This document shows, piece after piece, positions 32,583-43,282 of a DNA stretch of 64,000 nt; the first letter of the stretch is position 1, and each line of letters starts with the position of its first letter. Both the position numbers and the translations under genes were made by a program. Source of the stretch: Lepas anatifera (Eukaryota > Arthropoda > Thecostraca > Lepadidae); the NCBI GenBank assembly GCA_034440635.1, contig JAOTON010000399.1:124501-188500 (forward strand). Direction: 5' to 3'. The notes under the pieces were generated by a model. The model worked only from the letters and a program-made list of their open reading frames with translations. It searched no databases and was not told the DNA's origin.

Positions 32583-32959
32583 TTAAGAAATGGCCTGCCT
32601 TGACCTGACCTGAGGTCAGATCATTTTTGTGTTTTGACTTGGTATGGACATATTATACACCACTCTATTTGCCTTGACACGAGGAAGCGAATGGTGACTA
32701 ACAAAATATTTTAACTCACTCTGTCAGACGCTAGAGCCCAAAAACTCCACTCAAAATGTCACCTTCTTTGACCTGTCATGCCCTCAACATTGACCTTAGC
32801 CAAAAAGTGACTGTAGAGTTTCTTCATGAATTTGTATGAGCTATCCACCAGCTTTCGCTTTTTTGCTGTCTCCAATAGGGGCCGAGTTGGAGGGGTGTTC
32901 AAACACCCTCCTCCCACCAGGTCAAAGGTGGCTCGGAGGCACACCGGGGCGCGGATTAA
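32583..32959 (-). mobile_element. TTAA element, partial, minus orientation
   Basis: The right edge is TTAA at 32956-32959 (in reverse TTAATCCGCGCCCCGG). Landmarks TCTGACAG and GGCCGAGTTGGAGGGGTG follow in reverse order. A TGACCT/AGGTCA dyad lies at 32601-32623. The left end is truncated near 32583. Confidence 0.65.
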
Positions 32960-33309
32960 TATTATGGCCCAGCCTCTGAAACAATAAAAAAGATAAATAT
33001 TGCATGATCATATACATTTATTCAAATTCAAATGATTTCCAATTTTTCTAAAGATTATATGGGCATAACTTCCTTCGTAAAATCCAGTTTCAAGATAATG
33101 ACCTGGTGCAGACATGCATCAGCCCTCTTGATGCAGTGTCTAATAGGCCTGAAACGGTGAGGGTGACATAGTATACTGATAAGGAAGGGTTCTGATCTGA
33201 TGTCTTCATCTATTTTCAGATCGCGTCAGTAAGGCGCTGGCATGGGCACTGGGGGCGACCCCAAATGTTTTCGGTGAAGGGAGCTCCACAGCAGTGATCG
33301 AAGAAGGAC

Positions 33310-33486
33310 AAGTCCAAGGTTCTAGTAGAAGGTATCGTGGTGGCTGAAGTGGGCTCAGTGTCGAGAGCGATGCTGCTGTGGGCAGTTGCCCTCTTCGTGG
33401 ATAACCTCAAATACGGGGTGACAAAGCGCCTCGGACGCTTGAAAGCTGCTGAGGCACTCGAAGTGGATGACGGGATGATTGATCCG
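33310..33486 (+). CDS. Possible isolated exon, unknown protein
   Basis: A plus frame is open for about 59 codons and ends at a GTGAGC splice-donor-like hexamer (33487-33492). It contains VEGIVVAEVGSVSRAMLLWA and ends with VDDGMIDP. A pyrimidine-rich TATTTTCAG, which could serve as an acceptor, lies at about 33212-33220. However, a stop (TGA near 33296) lies between it and this frame. I do not recognise the protein. It could equally be chance or an old pseudogene. Confidence 0.2.
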
Positions 33487-33492
33487 GTGAGC

Positions 33493-33950
33493 ACTTAAGT
33501 GCTCCGCGTTATCCAAGTTGAAGTGATTTTTTGGTTACTAGGAGTGTTTTCTAGGTTGCTGTAAGTGATATTTGGGATAGGTATATAGGAAAGTGGATTT
33601 GAGGATCGGATTGGGAAAGTGGTTTGTGGGATTCTGGAAGGGTTTGCGGGTTACAGTAAGATATGTATGGGATGCTGGGTGAGATCTGGGGAAACTGAAA
33701 GTGATTTGCGGGCTACCTACCAGAAGTGATTTTCATGACACTGAAGTTCATTGAGATTATATTGCATTGAAAACAAATTTGGGTATTTCTTAAGTTTTGT
33801 TGGAAGCCTTGTTATGAGCCTGGAAAAGTGTTATATTCGAAGAAATTAGCGATACGCTGGTACTGCTTATGCGTTTTTCCGACAAAAAGGGGCTGTATAC
33901 ATGGGATTGCTAAAAATGCAATCTTTCCTGGTCTGACAAAGCTGCACATT
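33493..33950. other. Unassigned sequence
   Basis: Loosely repeated words such as GAAGTGATTT, GGATT and GTGATTTGCGGG occur around 33500-33730, like a degenerate short tandem repeat. No gene was recognised. Confidence 0.3.
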
Positions 33951-34158
33951 AATAATAATAATAATAATGTTTATTTCACACTCATGGTGTGAATTTTATA
34001 CCACACATGCATTCACATACACCTCACATATCAGTACACGTGCATATCAGATTTCATCAGTCAAATACACATAAAACATTATATAATACATAATACTTGC
34101 CTAAAACATTGTTTGAGGCAACCCTAATCGACATTAAATCAGCCAATGTCTTTTTTAT
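33951..34158 (-). mobile_element. Probable retroposon 3' end
   Basis: AATAATAATAATAATAATGT at the left is, on the minus strand, an AATAAA-like signal context followed by an (ATT)n tail, typical of LINE/SINE 3' ends. The adjacent 150 bp has no coding content. The parent family is unknown. Confidence 0.4.
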
Positions 34159-34159
34159 T

Positions 34160-34415
34160 ACTACATCCCGGCTAATGTCTTTAACACTAGCAGTGCCGTG
34201 ATGTAATTTTTGCACGAGGATTTTATGAACGGCAATTCCTTATTAATTTTCATTGGTTCAAATCAAGCCGTGCCGGAAAAACTTTTTACTACATCCCGGC
34301 TAATGTCTTTAACACTAGCAGTGCCGTGATGTAATTTTTGCACGAGGATTTTATGAACGGCAATTCCTTATTAATTTTCATTGGTTCAAATCAAGCCGTG
34401 CCGGAAAAACTTTTT
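34160..34415 (+). repeat. Identical 128-bp tandem duplication
   Basis: ACTACATCCCGGCTAATGTC begins at 34160 and again at 34288. The two 128-bp units look identical base for base, so the duplication is very recent or is an assembly artefact. It is followed by TTTACTGCACGG words at 34409-34432. Confidence 0.92.
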
Positions 34416-34750
34416 ACTGCACGGCTTTACTGCACGGGTGACCAAGGCAGTGATGAAAAGAGCAGGAACACTTCTCGCCGTGATGACGTCGATTGGGGCA
34501 CCTAAAATTCTCTAGTTGACTAACCTTATAAAGTAAAGTAATCTTGACTTCTCGCGTGTATTCCAACAGGCTGGTCTTGGAGGCGGTGCACAGAACAGCA
34601 CATAATAACAATCATTGGAGTGCGGTGCACAGAGCAACACATAATAATAATCATAAATGCAATCATTACTACATCTTGGCAGTAATCTTCAATACCAGAC
34701 TAAGTCCGGCGATTGCCGCCTGACACATTAGACAAAACACAGATACCTTA

Positions 34751-35999
34751 TCACTTCATGTTGATGGTGATGCCGGAACAGTTGTTAAAGACAAGTTGTC
34801 CCAAAGCGCGAAAATTGACTGGGATCTTGCCGTCGTCAGAGGAGCTCTCCAATGCAACTTTCTGCCTCTTGTTGCGTTGCTCGATTTCGAAAGGCGCCCC
34901 TTCGAGGATGCTCAGCGACATTGCCCTTTGGACGTCAACTGTCGCGTCAGTATAGTTGGCGAGACTTGATACAGACTTATGCCCGCTCATTTGAGCCACG
35001 TAGGCGGGTGGGCAACCGGCATCCAAAGTGCGCTGTATCGCCGTCTTTCTGGCACTGTGGTTGTTTTTTTGCCCTTGATGCCCGCTGCATGACATCCAGA
35101 GGCCAGTAAGCTTCCGAGCTTGTTGACACCAAGAGGCGCGTTGGAAAACCAGATCGGGTTGGCGCTCTTCCTCTGGTGGTTGATCGCAAGAAAAAACGGC
35201 GCGTCGTCTACACAAGAAACAGGAGGACGGCGCTTTGCATACTCTTCGTATGCCTGGACGGGGCAACGGCCATCCCCTGCTGCTTGGCTCTCGAATGCCT
35301 TTGGAATAAAGGCTCTTGATTGACCCTCTCCAGTGCGGGTCTTGGTGAGGCGTTCCATGAATTTTAAGTACCGCCTTCCACTCGCATCTGCTTCTACCTT
35401 GACGTCTCCCCAGCGCATCTGGCGGGCTTCATGACGTCCTCGCAGACCAAACAGCATCGTCAGGTACAACCAAATCGTCCTGAGCACGGACATGGGATTT
35501 TCATATCCCAGCTGACCAGATTGCCAAAGCTGATCTTCCTCATCAAACGTTATCGACTCTGACCTGTTGGGCCTATTTCCTTGTCCAAGCAGTTTGAGTT
35601 TTTCAGTTTTGCGCTTTTTGCATCCCTGCTTCCTTTGAATACTGGATGACTTTCCAAATCACTAGGGTAGTTATTTTCCCTAAAGTACTTTAGGGTCAGG
35701 CAGTACATATTTTGGATGGATGATACTTCATAATCCTTTCCATCCTTTCGTTTCATCGTAAGCAAAAAGCTGGCAAGTACTGCATTCAGTTCATTTTCGG
35801 GAAGGCTGAGCAGATCCCGTCCAAATCCCAGTGAAAAGGATTCTTCTTTCAATTGATTGATCCAGAAGTTAGTCTTTAGTATTGTTTCTTTACTTGTTGT
35901 CTCTTCGACGGCTTTCAGCGTGTCTCTTTCGATCTTTTTTACCGTGTCATTCATCTCATTCATTATATCTTCTGCTAAGTGAAAACGAGGGACACTCAT
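34751..35999 (-). pseudogene. Crypton/DUF3504-type tyrosine recombinase, frameshifted
   Basis: Three minus frames form one gene in order. The N-terminal part (35550-35999) resembles the core-binding segment of metazoan DUF3504 proteins (LPENELNAVLASFL, then GKDYEVSSIQNMY). The catalytic part (34987-35493) has the first Arg in LFGLRGRHEARQMRWGD. The last part (34751-35080) has HSARKT for the H-x-x-R box, SGHKSVSS for the second His, and LANYTDA for the nucleophile Tyr. All expected catalytic residues are visible, but single-base shifts near 35580 and in an A-run near 35070 break the frame. Such enzymes cut and rejoin DNA through a covalent tyrosine link. A DIRS origin is possible, but no RT is nearby. 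Confidence 0.75.
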
Positions 36000-36053
36000 G
36001 ATATGTCTACTTTCAAACTAAGCCTACAAACGTACGGGCTGTAGTAAAAATAC

Positions 36054-36188
36054 TACTGCACTTGAGGCTCGGCGTAAATTGATCAAAACCTCGGTTGGTT
36101 GAAATCTCCGGCACTTGGCCTTCGGCCGCGTGCCGGAAATTTCAACCAACCTCGGTTTATATCAATTTACCTTCCGAGCCCCGTGCAG
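36054..36188. repeat. Strong hairpin next to the recombinase gene
   Basis: Arms of about 55-60 bp are complementary. The left has CTGCAC, GAGGCTCGG, GTAAATTGAT, CTCGGTTGGTTGAAAT and CCGGCAC. The right has the matching complements through to GTGCAG. The loop is short and GC-rich (TTGGCCTTCGGCCGC), itself a small hairpin. It may be a palindromic MITE or a terminal structure of the recombinase element. Confidence 0.85.
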
Positions 36189-36255
36189 TAATATATATTT
36201 CTGCAGCTTCGTGCGATATCATACCTCTCAAGCAACGCCTAATGTCTGAGTAGTA

Positions 36256-36770
36256 GTCCAGTCAAGTTAGCATTTACATGTCATAAAATTCTAGCCCCCC
36301 ATAATATACACAATTGTGTTCGCAATTGATAGGGGCGTAATATTTCCAAAATCCGCAAAAATCTACCCAGCGGATATTTTATAACAGGGGTGCAAAGTCC
36401 ACGTGCCAGAGAAAAACCAGATGTTTCAAAGTATAACGTTGAGGTGTGTCGAGCCTGCAACATCGTCCCAATGGCTATAATTTTTGGGAAGCAGGTACAT
36501 AGGATACTGGTCAATTCAAACAACCTTAGCCGGCCGGTGGCCTACCCTCGGTTTGCACGTGCTGCACGTGCAAAGTCAAAATTTTACAATTTTGTCCTTA
36601 TTTACATTGCTTCCGTTAGTTCTCTTATCGATGTTTTTTGTCGGATTACTGTTTTTGGTTGTCATATCATTATGCAATATGTTCTAAAGAGACACACAAA
36701 AAATTAGATCTCTAACTGTAACAGTTTGCTGATGAAGAGCTTATTTGCCAGGACATGTCGGGATCCTTCA
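36256..36770 (+). repeat. Left arm of a 4.9-kb inverted-repeat structure
   Basis: It begins AGTCCAGTCAAGTTAGCATT and matches the reverse of 40640-41157 with few differences, including GTTTCAAAGTATAACGTTG and GTTTGCACGTGCTGCACGTG. It contains a CACGTG-TGCACGTG palindromic patch near 36560-36572. No transposase was recognised between the arms. Confidence 0.85.
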
Positions 36771-36984
36771 CTTTATGGATTGCGCATGCAACACCCATTT
36801 TGAGGACAATTAAGCCTTAAAACCGTTTAATCCGGCTGCATAATTACGTGAGTTGGTTGCTTATTCATCACGTGTCTCATTCTGAAGTGGTTGGCAATGA
36901 AGTAAGAACCACTAGGCCAACAGGTTCCTGGTTTACTGTAATGATCGCTCCAATGTGAAGATATATTTTTTACGGTACCTTCAG

Positions 36985-38425
36985 GGTGGGGATTGATAAT
37001 AGGGGTGTGACGTAGGACCAACTCTTTGATCACCCGGTTTAACAAAAAGATGTTTTAGTTCATTTCAAGACACTCTGCCTTTTTAGTTTCTCAAAATAAC
37101 GCCGATAGACCCCTTGTACATGTGGTCTGAAGTTTTCATGTTTTTGTCATAAAAACACCCACTGGACCCGCTGCGGTCAAACCATTACTGACTGAATACC
37201 AGTTATAGAGGCCTGGTTGCTTATGTTCGTGATTCCAAGACATCACACTGTATGGCAAACTATTGAACACTCATCAGTTTAACAGCCTCGCATTGCGATA
37301 GGAGCATACTTTGACTGTTCAGTACCACAGAGGAGCATAGCGTACTTCATACCATCATAGCAATCTGAAAAAAATATTTCCAAACGTAACATTGCCAGTT
37401 GCAACTGCAATTGCAGTAAATCATAACGGGATAAATGTGAATCTTCAACATAGCGTAAGGGTGTCTATTTCATTTTCGGATAGCTGCTTATTGTTTTCTG
37501 TCCTAAGCCGACTTCCACTAGCTTCCCTGGCCGGCTAACTCCTTAGAATAAGGAGTTAGCATCCAGGAAATGCTGCATTCTGCTTTGGTGAATGGTCCAC
37601 CTGGCACTTGTTTGCAGGGGTGTCACCACGGGGGGGCCAAGGGGGCCTGCCCCCCCCACTTTTTGGCCAAAAAGTTCCTGATCTTAGTCAAAATGGGAGA
37701 AAACCCGGACATTCTTGCATATAGTGCAATAGTGCATAATGCATTGCTTAAGTGCTTAACCTTCTCAGCAGTGGCGGATTCTTAATTTGGGGAGGGGGTG
37801 CTGGAGGGCTCGGGCAACCCCAAAATTGCTTCGGAGCAGTCTTCGGCTATACAGTTTCTATAGGTAGTCTGCAACCGAGGGGAGGGGAGGGGCTTGAGCC
37901 CCCAAGCCCTCTTGTATACGCTACTGTTTCTCAGGGTGCATATTAGTCATGCTTATAGGTGCATTTGCGGATACAGGTATGGCCAGTTTGATAATGGTCC
38001 TCAAAGCAGGCACGTTTTACCCACTTTTGAACGATTTCGACCAAATTTCTTTAAAAAAACACTGTTTTTACTTTTTAATCAAGGCTGGAATCCCCCGACT
38101 CGTTTTATGCAGGCCCACCCTTCGATTGATGTTTACTATTTTGACATGTAGTAATATGTCTTCCAAGCGAATATTACGCAAGAAGAGGCCCCCAGAACTC
38201 GTCTCTGGGCAGTAACTGCTCGTCCTGCAGTAAAGCCACTTGCTAATTCCAGAGTCAATTCTTGAAAACTTCAGACACCATGTACAGGGGGTCTATCAAA
38301 GAAATGTATCCAAATTAAGGCCATATTTGAATAATGCGTACAACATAGCATATTTTGGAACAGGGTGAATTTGGAAACCTCTGACTTTACATTTTAAGTC
38401 ACACCCCTATTGATAAGTTCCTATA
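36985..38425. repeat. Nested inverted repeat inside the larger one
   Basis: The left arm (36985-37141) and reverse right arm (38263-38425) share AATAGGGGTGTGAC and GATAGACCCC(T/C)TGTACAT, then TCTGAAGTTTTCA. The spacing between the shared blocks differs (about 96 against 122 bp), so the arms have diverged by indels. The interior includes a hairpin near 37530-37565 (GGCTAACTCCTTAGAATAAG and its complement), G/C-run MITE debris near 37618-37700, and the MITE at 37769. Confidence 0.6.
37769..37926 (+). mobile_element. Short hAT-type MITE
   Basis: Ends are CAGTGGCGGATTC on the left and, reversed, CAGTAGCGTATAC on the right. The flanking octamers CTTCTCAG and TTTCTCAG match at seven of eight positions. 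The interior has GGGGAGGGGG runs as in other members of the group. Confidence 0.65.
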
Positions 38426-38794
38426 TAGCCCTGGCAGCTGAAGCGCCCTAAAACCCCGAGATTTATAAGTTCTGGATTATTATTTTGTAGCAGTAAATAG
38501 TAGAATTTGACGTGCCGGTGTGGTCCGGTTCGAGGCAGTTAGAGTCCCACGATGTGAGGTGGGATACCTTCTCGTGATCTCGATCGTGGTACTAAGGATT
38601 TTTGGTAACAATTTGCTTTAATTTGAAAATTTAAATAAAAGTGATAATATTTGAAAAAGTAACAACCAAAGCATTACTTAAAAATTACAAATTTAAAAGA
38701 ATTTCACGATAACTTCATTAAATCGCTGTCAATTAAGGTTGGGACCTTTTGGCGGATAGTCTAAATCACGGACACATTGTTGGGCCTGTAAAAT

Positions 38795-38960
38795 TAGAAG
38801 TCGGTTGATTTTGATTTATAAATTTGCTTTTTTCAACTGGTGACAATAATTCCCGACCATTGATCACACACATCAGGTCACACATCAGGTCAGGTCAAGG
38901 TCACTATATAATCTAGCATAGTCAATATGCACATCAATCGATTCTTAGTAGCAATAAAAG
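38795..38960. mobile_element. Fragment of TTAA element
   Basis: Direct repeats of CACATCAGGTCA and the run CAGGTCAGGTCAAGGTCACT resemble the core of the AGGTCA-rich family at 8179-8215. No element ends are visible. Confidence 0.5.
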
Positions 38961-39206
38961 TTGTATAAAAATAAAAATTGTATCGTCATTTCCTGCACAG
39001 TTATTGATCCAAGTGGGAAAAAGAGACCACCAAATTGGGCGTCTGTACCCACAGTTATGTATCGGAAAAACATTGTAGTCGTAATTGGTGTGTTTGCAAG
39101 AGGCTCGCTCTTTGTTATTCGCTATGGTTTTAGTGCTCGGGATAACGTGATGGAACCCTGCGTGAAAAGTGGTGGGCGGAGGGGCGACAACACATACTCC
39201 GTCCTC

Positions 39207-39375
39207 CAAGGGCGTAGCCAAGGGGGGAGGCAGGGACAGCCCCGCCCCCTGAGGACACGATTAAGTAACAAGCAGGACACTTTTTACCCATCAGGGCCCT
39301 TTTGGCGCTGTCGCAGGGGGCCCTTTTCGGGGCGCCGCCCCCGTCCCCCTGAGCGAAATTCTGGCTACGCCCCTG
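39207..39375 (+). mobile_element. Short hAT-type MITE with GGGCGTAGCC ends
   Basis: The left end is CAAGGGCGTAGCCAAGGGGG and the right end TGGCTACGCCCCTG is its near complement. The flanking octamers CCGTCCTC and TCGTCCTC match at seven of eight positions. It contains GC-rich inner arms and no coding frame. Confidence 0.8.
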
Positions 39376-39383
39376 TCGTCCTC

Positions 39384-40639
39384 TCCCAAGTGTCTCCCCG
39401 TCCCCCAGCGGTGGGGTCCATGATTCTATACACGAAAAAGTATTAAGGAAGTCGTTTAATGAAAGCAATTGAATTTTTCACACATTCAAGGAACGAATTT
39501 TAGTGGCATGATTTCTTTTTATAAAATTCCCTTTGATGTATGGTGCAGTTTTTGTCTGGAATTAAGGGGAAAAACCATCAAGAGAAAGAGGGGGGAGAAA
39601 GAGCTTAGGCAATGAGCCAATTTTACGGAAACAGCATACAGGACCTAGCTATCGCCATACTGTAGCATACTTCAGAATTTTTGGGTGATTTGCTTATATC
39701 ATCAAAATATTTATATTGTAATGATCGTTTTGAGCTATAATGATGCGCCCACTGCTGGGATCATAAGACTTCTCAGAAGGGAATACGCTAGACTTGAGCA
39801 TTGAAAGGTATTTTGATTTCACACGCTAATGTTGTCTGCTGCTAACACGTTTTCATTGAGAACTAGATTAAAAAGCGCGTGGTACATTATAAGCACTATC
39901 CTTTCAAAGACCGAGTCAACGGCATAGGTTTACACCCGTATCTCATTCTGGGTTTCTGGAAAAAATCTGAATACATGCTCAAAGTGTGTTGTTGAAATGT
40001 GCATGTCGGTTTTACCTCCCGAGAAGGTCATGATCCGGCTCGTGAAAAATCCTACCATCATACGGTTTCATATGGTATTTATAGGCATTGCCCGAATTTT
40101 AGTGTATTCATTTTCTTACGAAAAACATCCACTCCCATGCGGCCCCGACCAGACCGGGACCCCCCACCCAACCCCCCTGGTTTGAAAAGAAATCTCCACC
40201 CCTGCTCATGAGTAACAAATTCAAGAAGAGTCCATGAAACAACGTGAGTCACGATGACAACCCTGCGGGAATGCAAAGCTCCATCACTTATAGCGAATAA
40301 AATATGAAGTTTTATATACTTGCAATGTCAGCATACACCAAATGTTAGCATCCAAATTATTTCATCCAGTTAGTCCGTTCCGCCAACATATTAGCGGACA
40401 TTATACTGTCCTAGAATATGACCCTAAAAGGAAGTTTCGTCCCATTCCATTTCGTTATAGCTCGAAAGTTGTAAAAATCTATCCAGCTCGGAACTAAACC
40501 TGGAAAACATATCTCATCCCGTCCCATTCTATGCTGTTTTGAAATGTGTATCTCGTTTTCCACCCCATGCATATTTTTACGGCTTTGGCTGGCCCAAAAG
40601 CCCTTGTAGTATGCAGCATTCCCGAAATGAAGGATCCCG
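39384..40639. other. Unassigned interior of the large inverted repeat
   Basis: No terminal repeats or recognisable coding frames were seen. Open frames are below 80 codons. If the 36256-41157 structure is a transposon, this is where coding sequence would be expected, and none is evident. Confidence 0.4.
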
Positions 40640-41157
40640 ACATGTATCATCAGTTACGCTTCTCAGCAGCAAACCGTTACAGCTAGAGACCTAATTTTTG
40701 TGCGTCTCTTTAGCACATGTTGCATAATGAAATGACAACCAAAAACAGTAATCCGACAATAAACATCGATAAGGGAGCTAACGGAAGCAATGTAAATAAG
40801 GGCAAAATTGCAAAATTTTGACTTTGCACGTGCAGCACGTGCAAACCGAGGGTAGGCCACCGGCCGGCTAAGGTTGTTTGAATTGACCAGTATCCTATGT
40901 ACCTGCTTCCCAAAAATTATAGCCATTGGGACGATGTTGCAGGCTCGACACACCACAACGTTATACTTTGAAACATCTGGTTTTTCTCTGGCACGTGGGC
41001 TTTGCACCCCTGTTATAAAATATCCGCTCGGTAGATTTTTGCGGATTTTGGATATGTTACGCCCCTATCAATTGCAAACACAATGGTGTATCTTATGGTG
41101 GGGTCCGAATTTTATGACATGTTCCCATTATAAAAATGCTAACTTGACTGGACTATA
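40640..41157 (-). repeat. Right arm of the 4.9-kb inverted-repeat structure
   Basis: Mirror of 36256-36770. The arm ends TGCTAACTTGACTGGACT (41139-41156), the complement of the left end. Small indels distinguish the arms, for example an extra ATAATGGGAAC near the outer end. The sequence immediately outside is the truncated 3' part of a LINE RT, so the structure either inserted into that LINE or marks its breakpoint. Confidence 0.85.
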
Positions 41158-42290
41158 GGAGCTACTATCCAAATCTAATTCCAAGAGGCCATATTTTATT
41201 CTAATACACAAGCAATTTTGGGCTAAAATTCCTTCAAGAGAGACTTTGCTAGTCCTCAAAGTAGCTAAAATGGAGTTGTTACTTGTGGAAAGAGCTTTCT
41301 TAAACAGTAGCTTATTTTTTACATCCTGTAGTGCGAAGGTAAAAATATCAAATTCGTCACAGATAATATGGTTGCTATGATGCAGCGGCTTACCAAGTAG
41401 TCGCTTGATGCAGGAGTGATAAGCCACACTAAATTTCCGGAGAGCCATTTTAGAGTTTTCAATGCTCCAAAGAACACTACCGAACAGATGCCCGCAGTAA
41501 GTTTGGAAAAATTTAGCAAGTGTCCTTTTATTTGCATAGCAAATCTTAGCTTTCAGTCTATTTGTGCTAAAGTAAGCTGCTCTTTTTGCTCTAGATATGT
41601 CTGAGACATCGCAAAGAGTCGGAGTTACAATGTGACCTAGGTATTTAAATTCCTCGACCCAACTAAGCTGGGTACCGTCTAACACAATGCTGGTTGTCCT
41701 GCTACCTGCACCAAAGAGATGTCGCATCTTCTTGCCGTGAAACATCATGCAGACCGTCTTTTTTACATTAAATTTTATATCCATCCCAACTGCAAAGTTT
41801 TCACATAGTGTGACTAGTTCCTGTAGGCCGTGTCTTGTTGGAGATAACAAGACAACGTCGTCAGCATAAGCAAGAACGTTAACAGCACAATCATTGATGT
41901 GACATGCTAATCTCGATGACTGTACTTCATCAAGCAAACTATCAATGTAGATACTGAAGAGGAGAGGAGAGGTCCAACCACCCTGCCTGACTCCATTATT
42001 AACTGTGAAAGATTCTGAAAGTACCTTATCCCACGGGAATGCCACATTTTGGGAGCAGTACCATTGCTTCAATATTTTAACGTACCTAGTAGGTAAGCCT
42101 TCAGCTAAGAGAGCATCAAAAAGTTTTGAAAAACATACGCGGTCAAAAGCTCGGGCTGCGTCTAGAAAGCAAGCAAGCATCATAAACAGGACTGCCTGGT
42201 GAAATGTAGTGATTGACTGTCTCTTTCAATACGTACGCTGCCTGGGTGGTCGAGTGACCTCTCTTAGATCCGTACACATATATTTCGGAA
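41150..42290 (-). pseudogene. LINE reverse transcriptase fragment, unclassified clade
   Basis: A 351-codon minus frame (41128-42183) carries RT motifs in order: FLDAARAFDRV, NGVRQGGWTSPLLFSIYID, the catalytic YADD (41857-41868) followed by VVLLSP, and FNVKKTVCMMF. Upstream in another frame (to about 42275) lies KRGHSTTQAAYVLKETVNHY, the start of the RT domain, so a one-base shift sits near 42165. No endonuclease is attached; the copy is 5'-truncated. At the 3' side it stops at the inverted-repeat arm. The RT type differs from the two CR1/L2-like copies elsewhere in the window. Confidence 0.8.
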
Positions 42291-43139
42291 TACACACGGG
42301 TTAAAACAAAAAACGAAGACAATGATGAGGCAAAAAAGATAAAAGCGTCCATGATGTATAAGAAAGAAACGCGATATCAATGCCACACGGTCCAGAGGGC
42401 TAGGGGCCGCGTACAGGCGCCGGCGGGCCAGCGCGAAGCGAGCGGCAGACGATACCGCGACCAAACGCAGCACAGTATCCAAAAAGGTGACCGCGGGACA
42501 GCGTCAGTGCACCGGGAATCCACGATGAGGCCAGGCGCAAACACAATACAGTGCACGATGTAGTGTAGAAAAAATAAATAAAATAAAATGTTAGAAAGAA
42601 AAAAAAATTAAATAACGTAGAATAAAGTCAATTTTCCACAGATCGTATACAGGCTACACAGCAGAAACACCTAGCTGTCGAGAAAAAATGCACACCAGTT
42701 ATTTAAGTACATCTCCTCTGCCCAAGGAGATCCGCCAGCCGGACATGGTCCCCGAAGCCACTGCAGGCTCATGGAGGACAGCCATCACCCAAGTGACACC
42801 ACAGACGCCACCCGCACAGACACAGGGCAACAATGAAGCGGCAAGGTAGCAAGGGACAGATACACAGCGCCACCGCGCCAGCAACCGCCACCCAGCGGAC
42901 GACGCGACCGGCGCCACCGCAGCCCCAGGAGAGGCCCAGGCGCCGAAGGGGGCGGGTCCGGGTCGGCCGCCCGAGGCTAGGTCAGGCCCGAGACGCCAAC
43001 CCCCCGGGGTTGGCTGAGGGCAGAAAATTGGTGCCTCATCTCTCGAACCCCCGGGGTTCGAGAGATGAGTTGGGCTGAGGGCAGAAAATTGGTGCCAGAG
43101 GCAGGCCTGTGCTGACGCCATTGCGCCTACCCTATTCGA
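42291..43139. other. Unassigned region with palindromic patch
   Basis: Low-complexity A-rich sequence lies near 42560-42615 and GC-rich sequence near 42880-42990. No gene was recognised. A 140-codon minus frame (42699-43121) is a Gly/Pro/Ala-rich frame without motifs. Confidence 0.35.
43008..43096. repeat. Perfect 35-bp palindrome between two direct repeats
   Basis: At 43035-43069 the sequence CTCATCTCTCGAACCCC is followed by one C and its exact complement. On both sides the words TTGGCTGAGGGC or TGGGCTGAGGGC and AGAAAATTGGTGCC are repeated, so the palindrome sits inside a short tandem duplication. Confidence 0.85.
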
Positions 43140-43282
43140 AAGGCTCCGCGGTCAGTCTAAACACACATTTATTTAGTTTGTAGTGGCACAGAGAGGTATA
43201 ACGAGCGTTTTGGTTGCGATAAAGAAGTATGGTTATTACAACAAAGGTTCTACAATGCTATCCAATTTTTATCAATACTGTT

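Noticed and set aside
36256..41157. Polinton/Maverick element
   Set aside because: Ends begin AG and arms are long, but no 6-bp target duplication and no polymerase, integrase or capsid frame were found.
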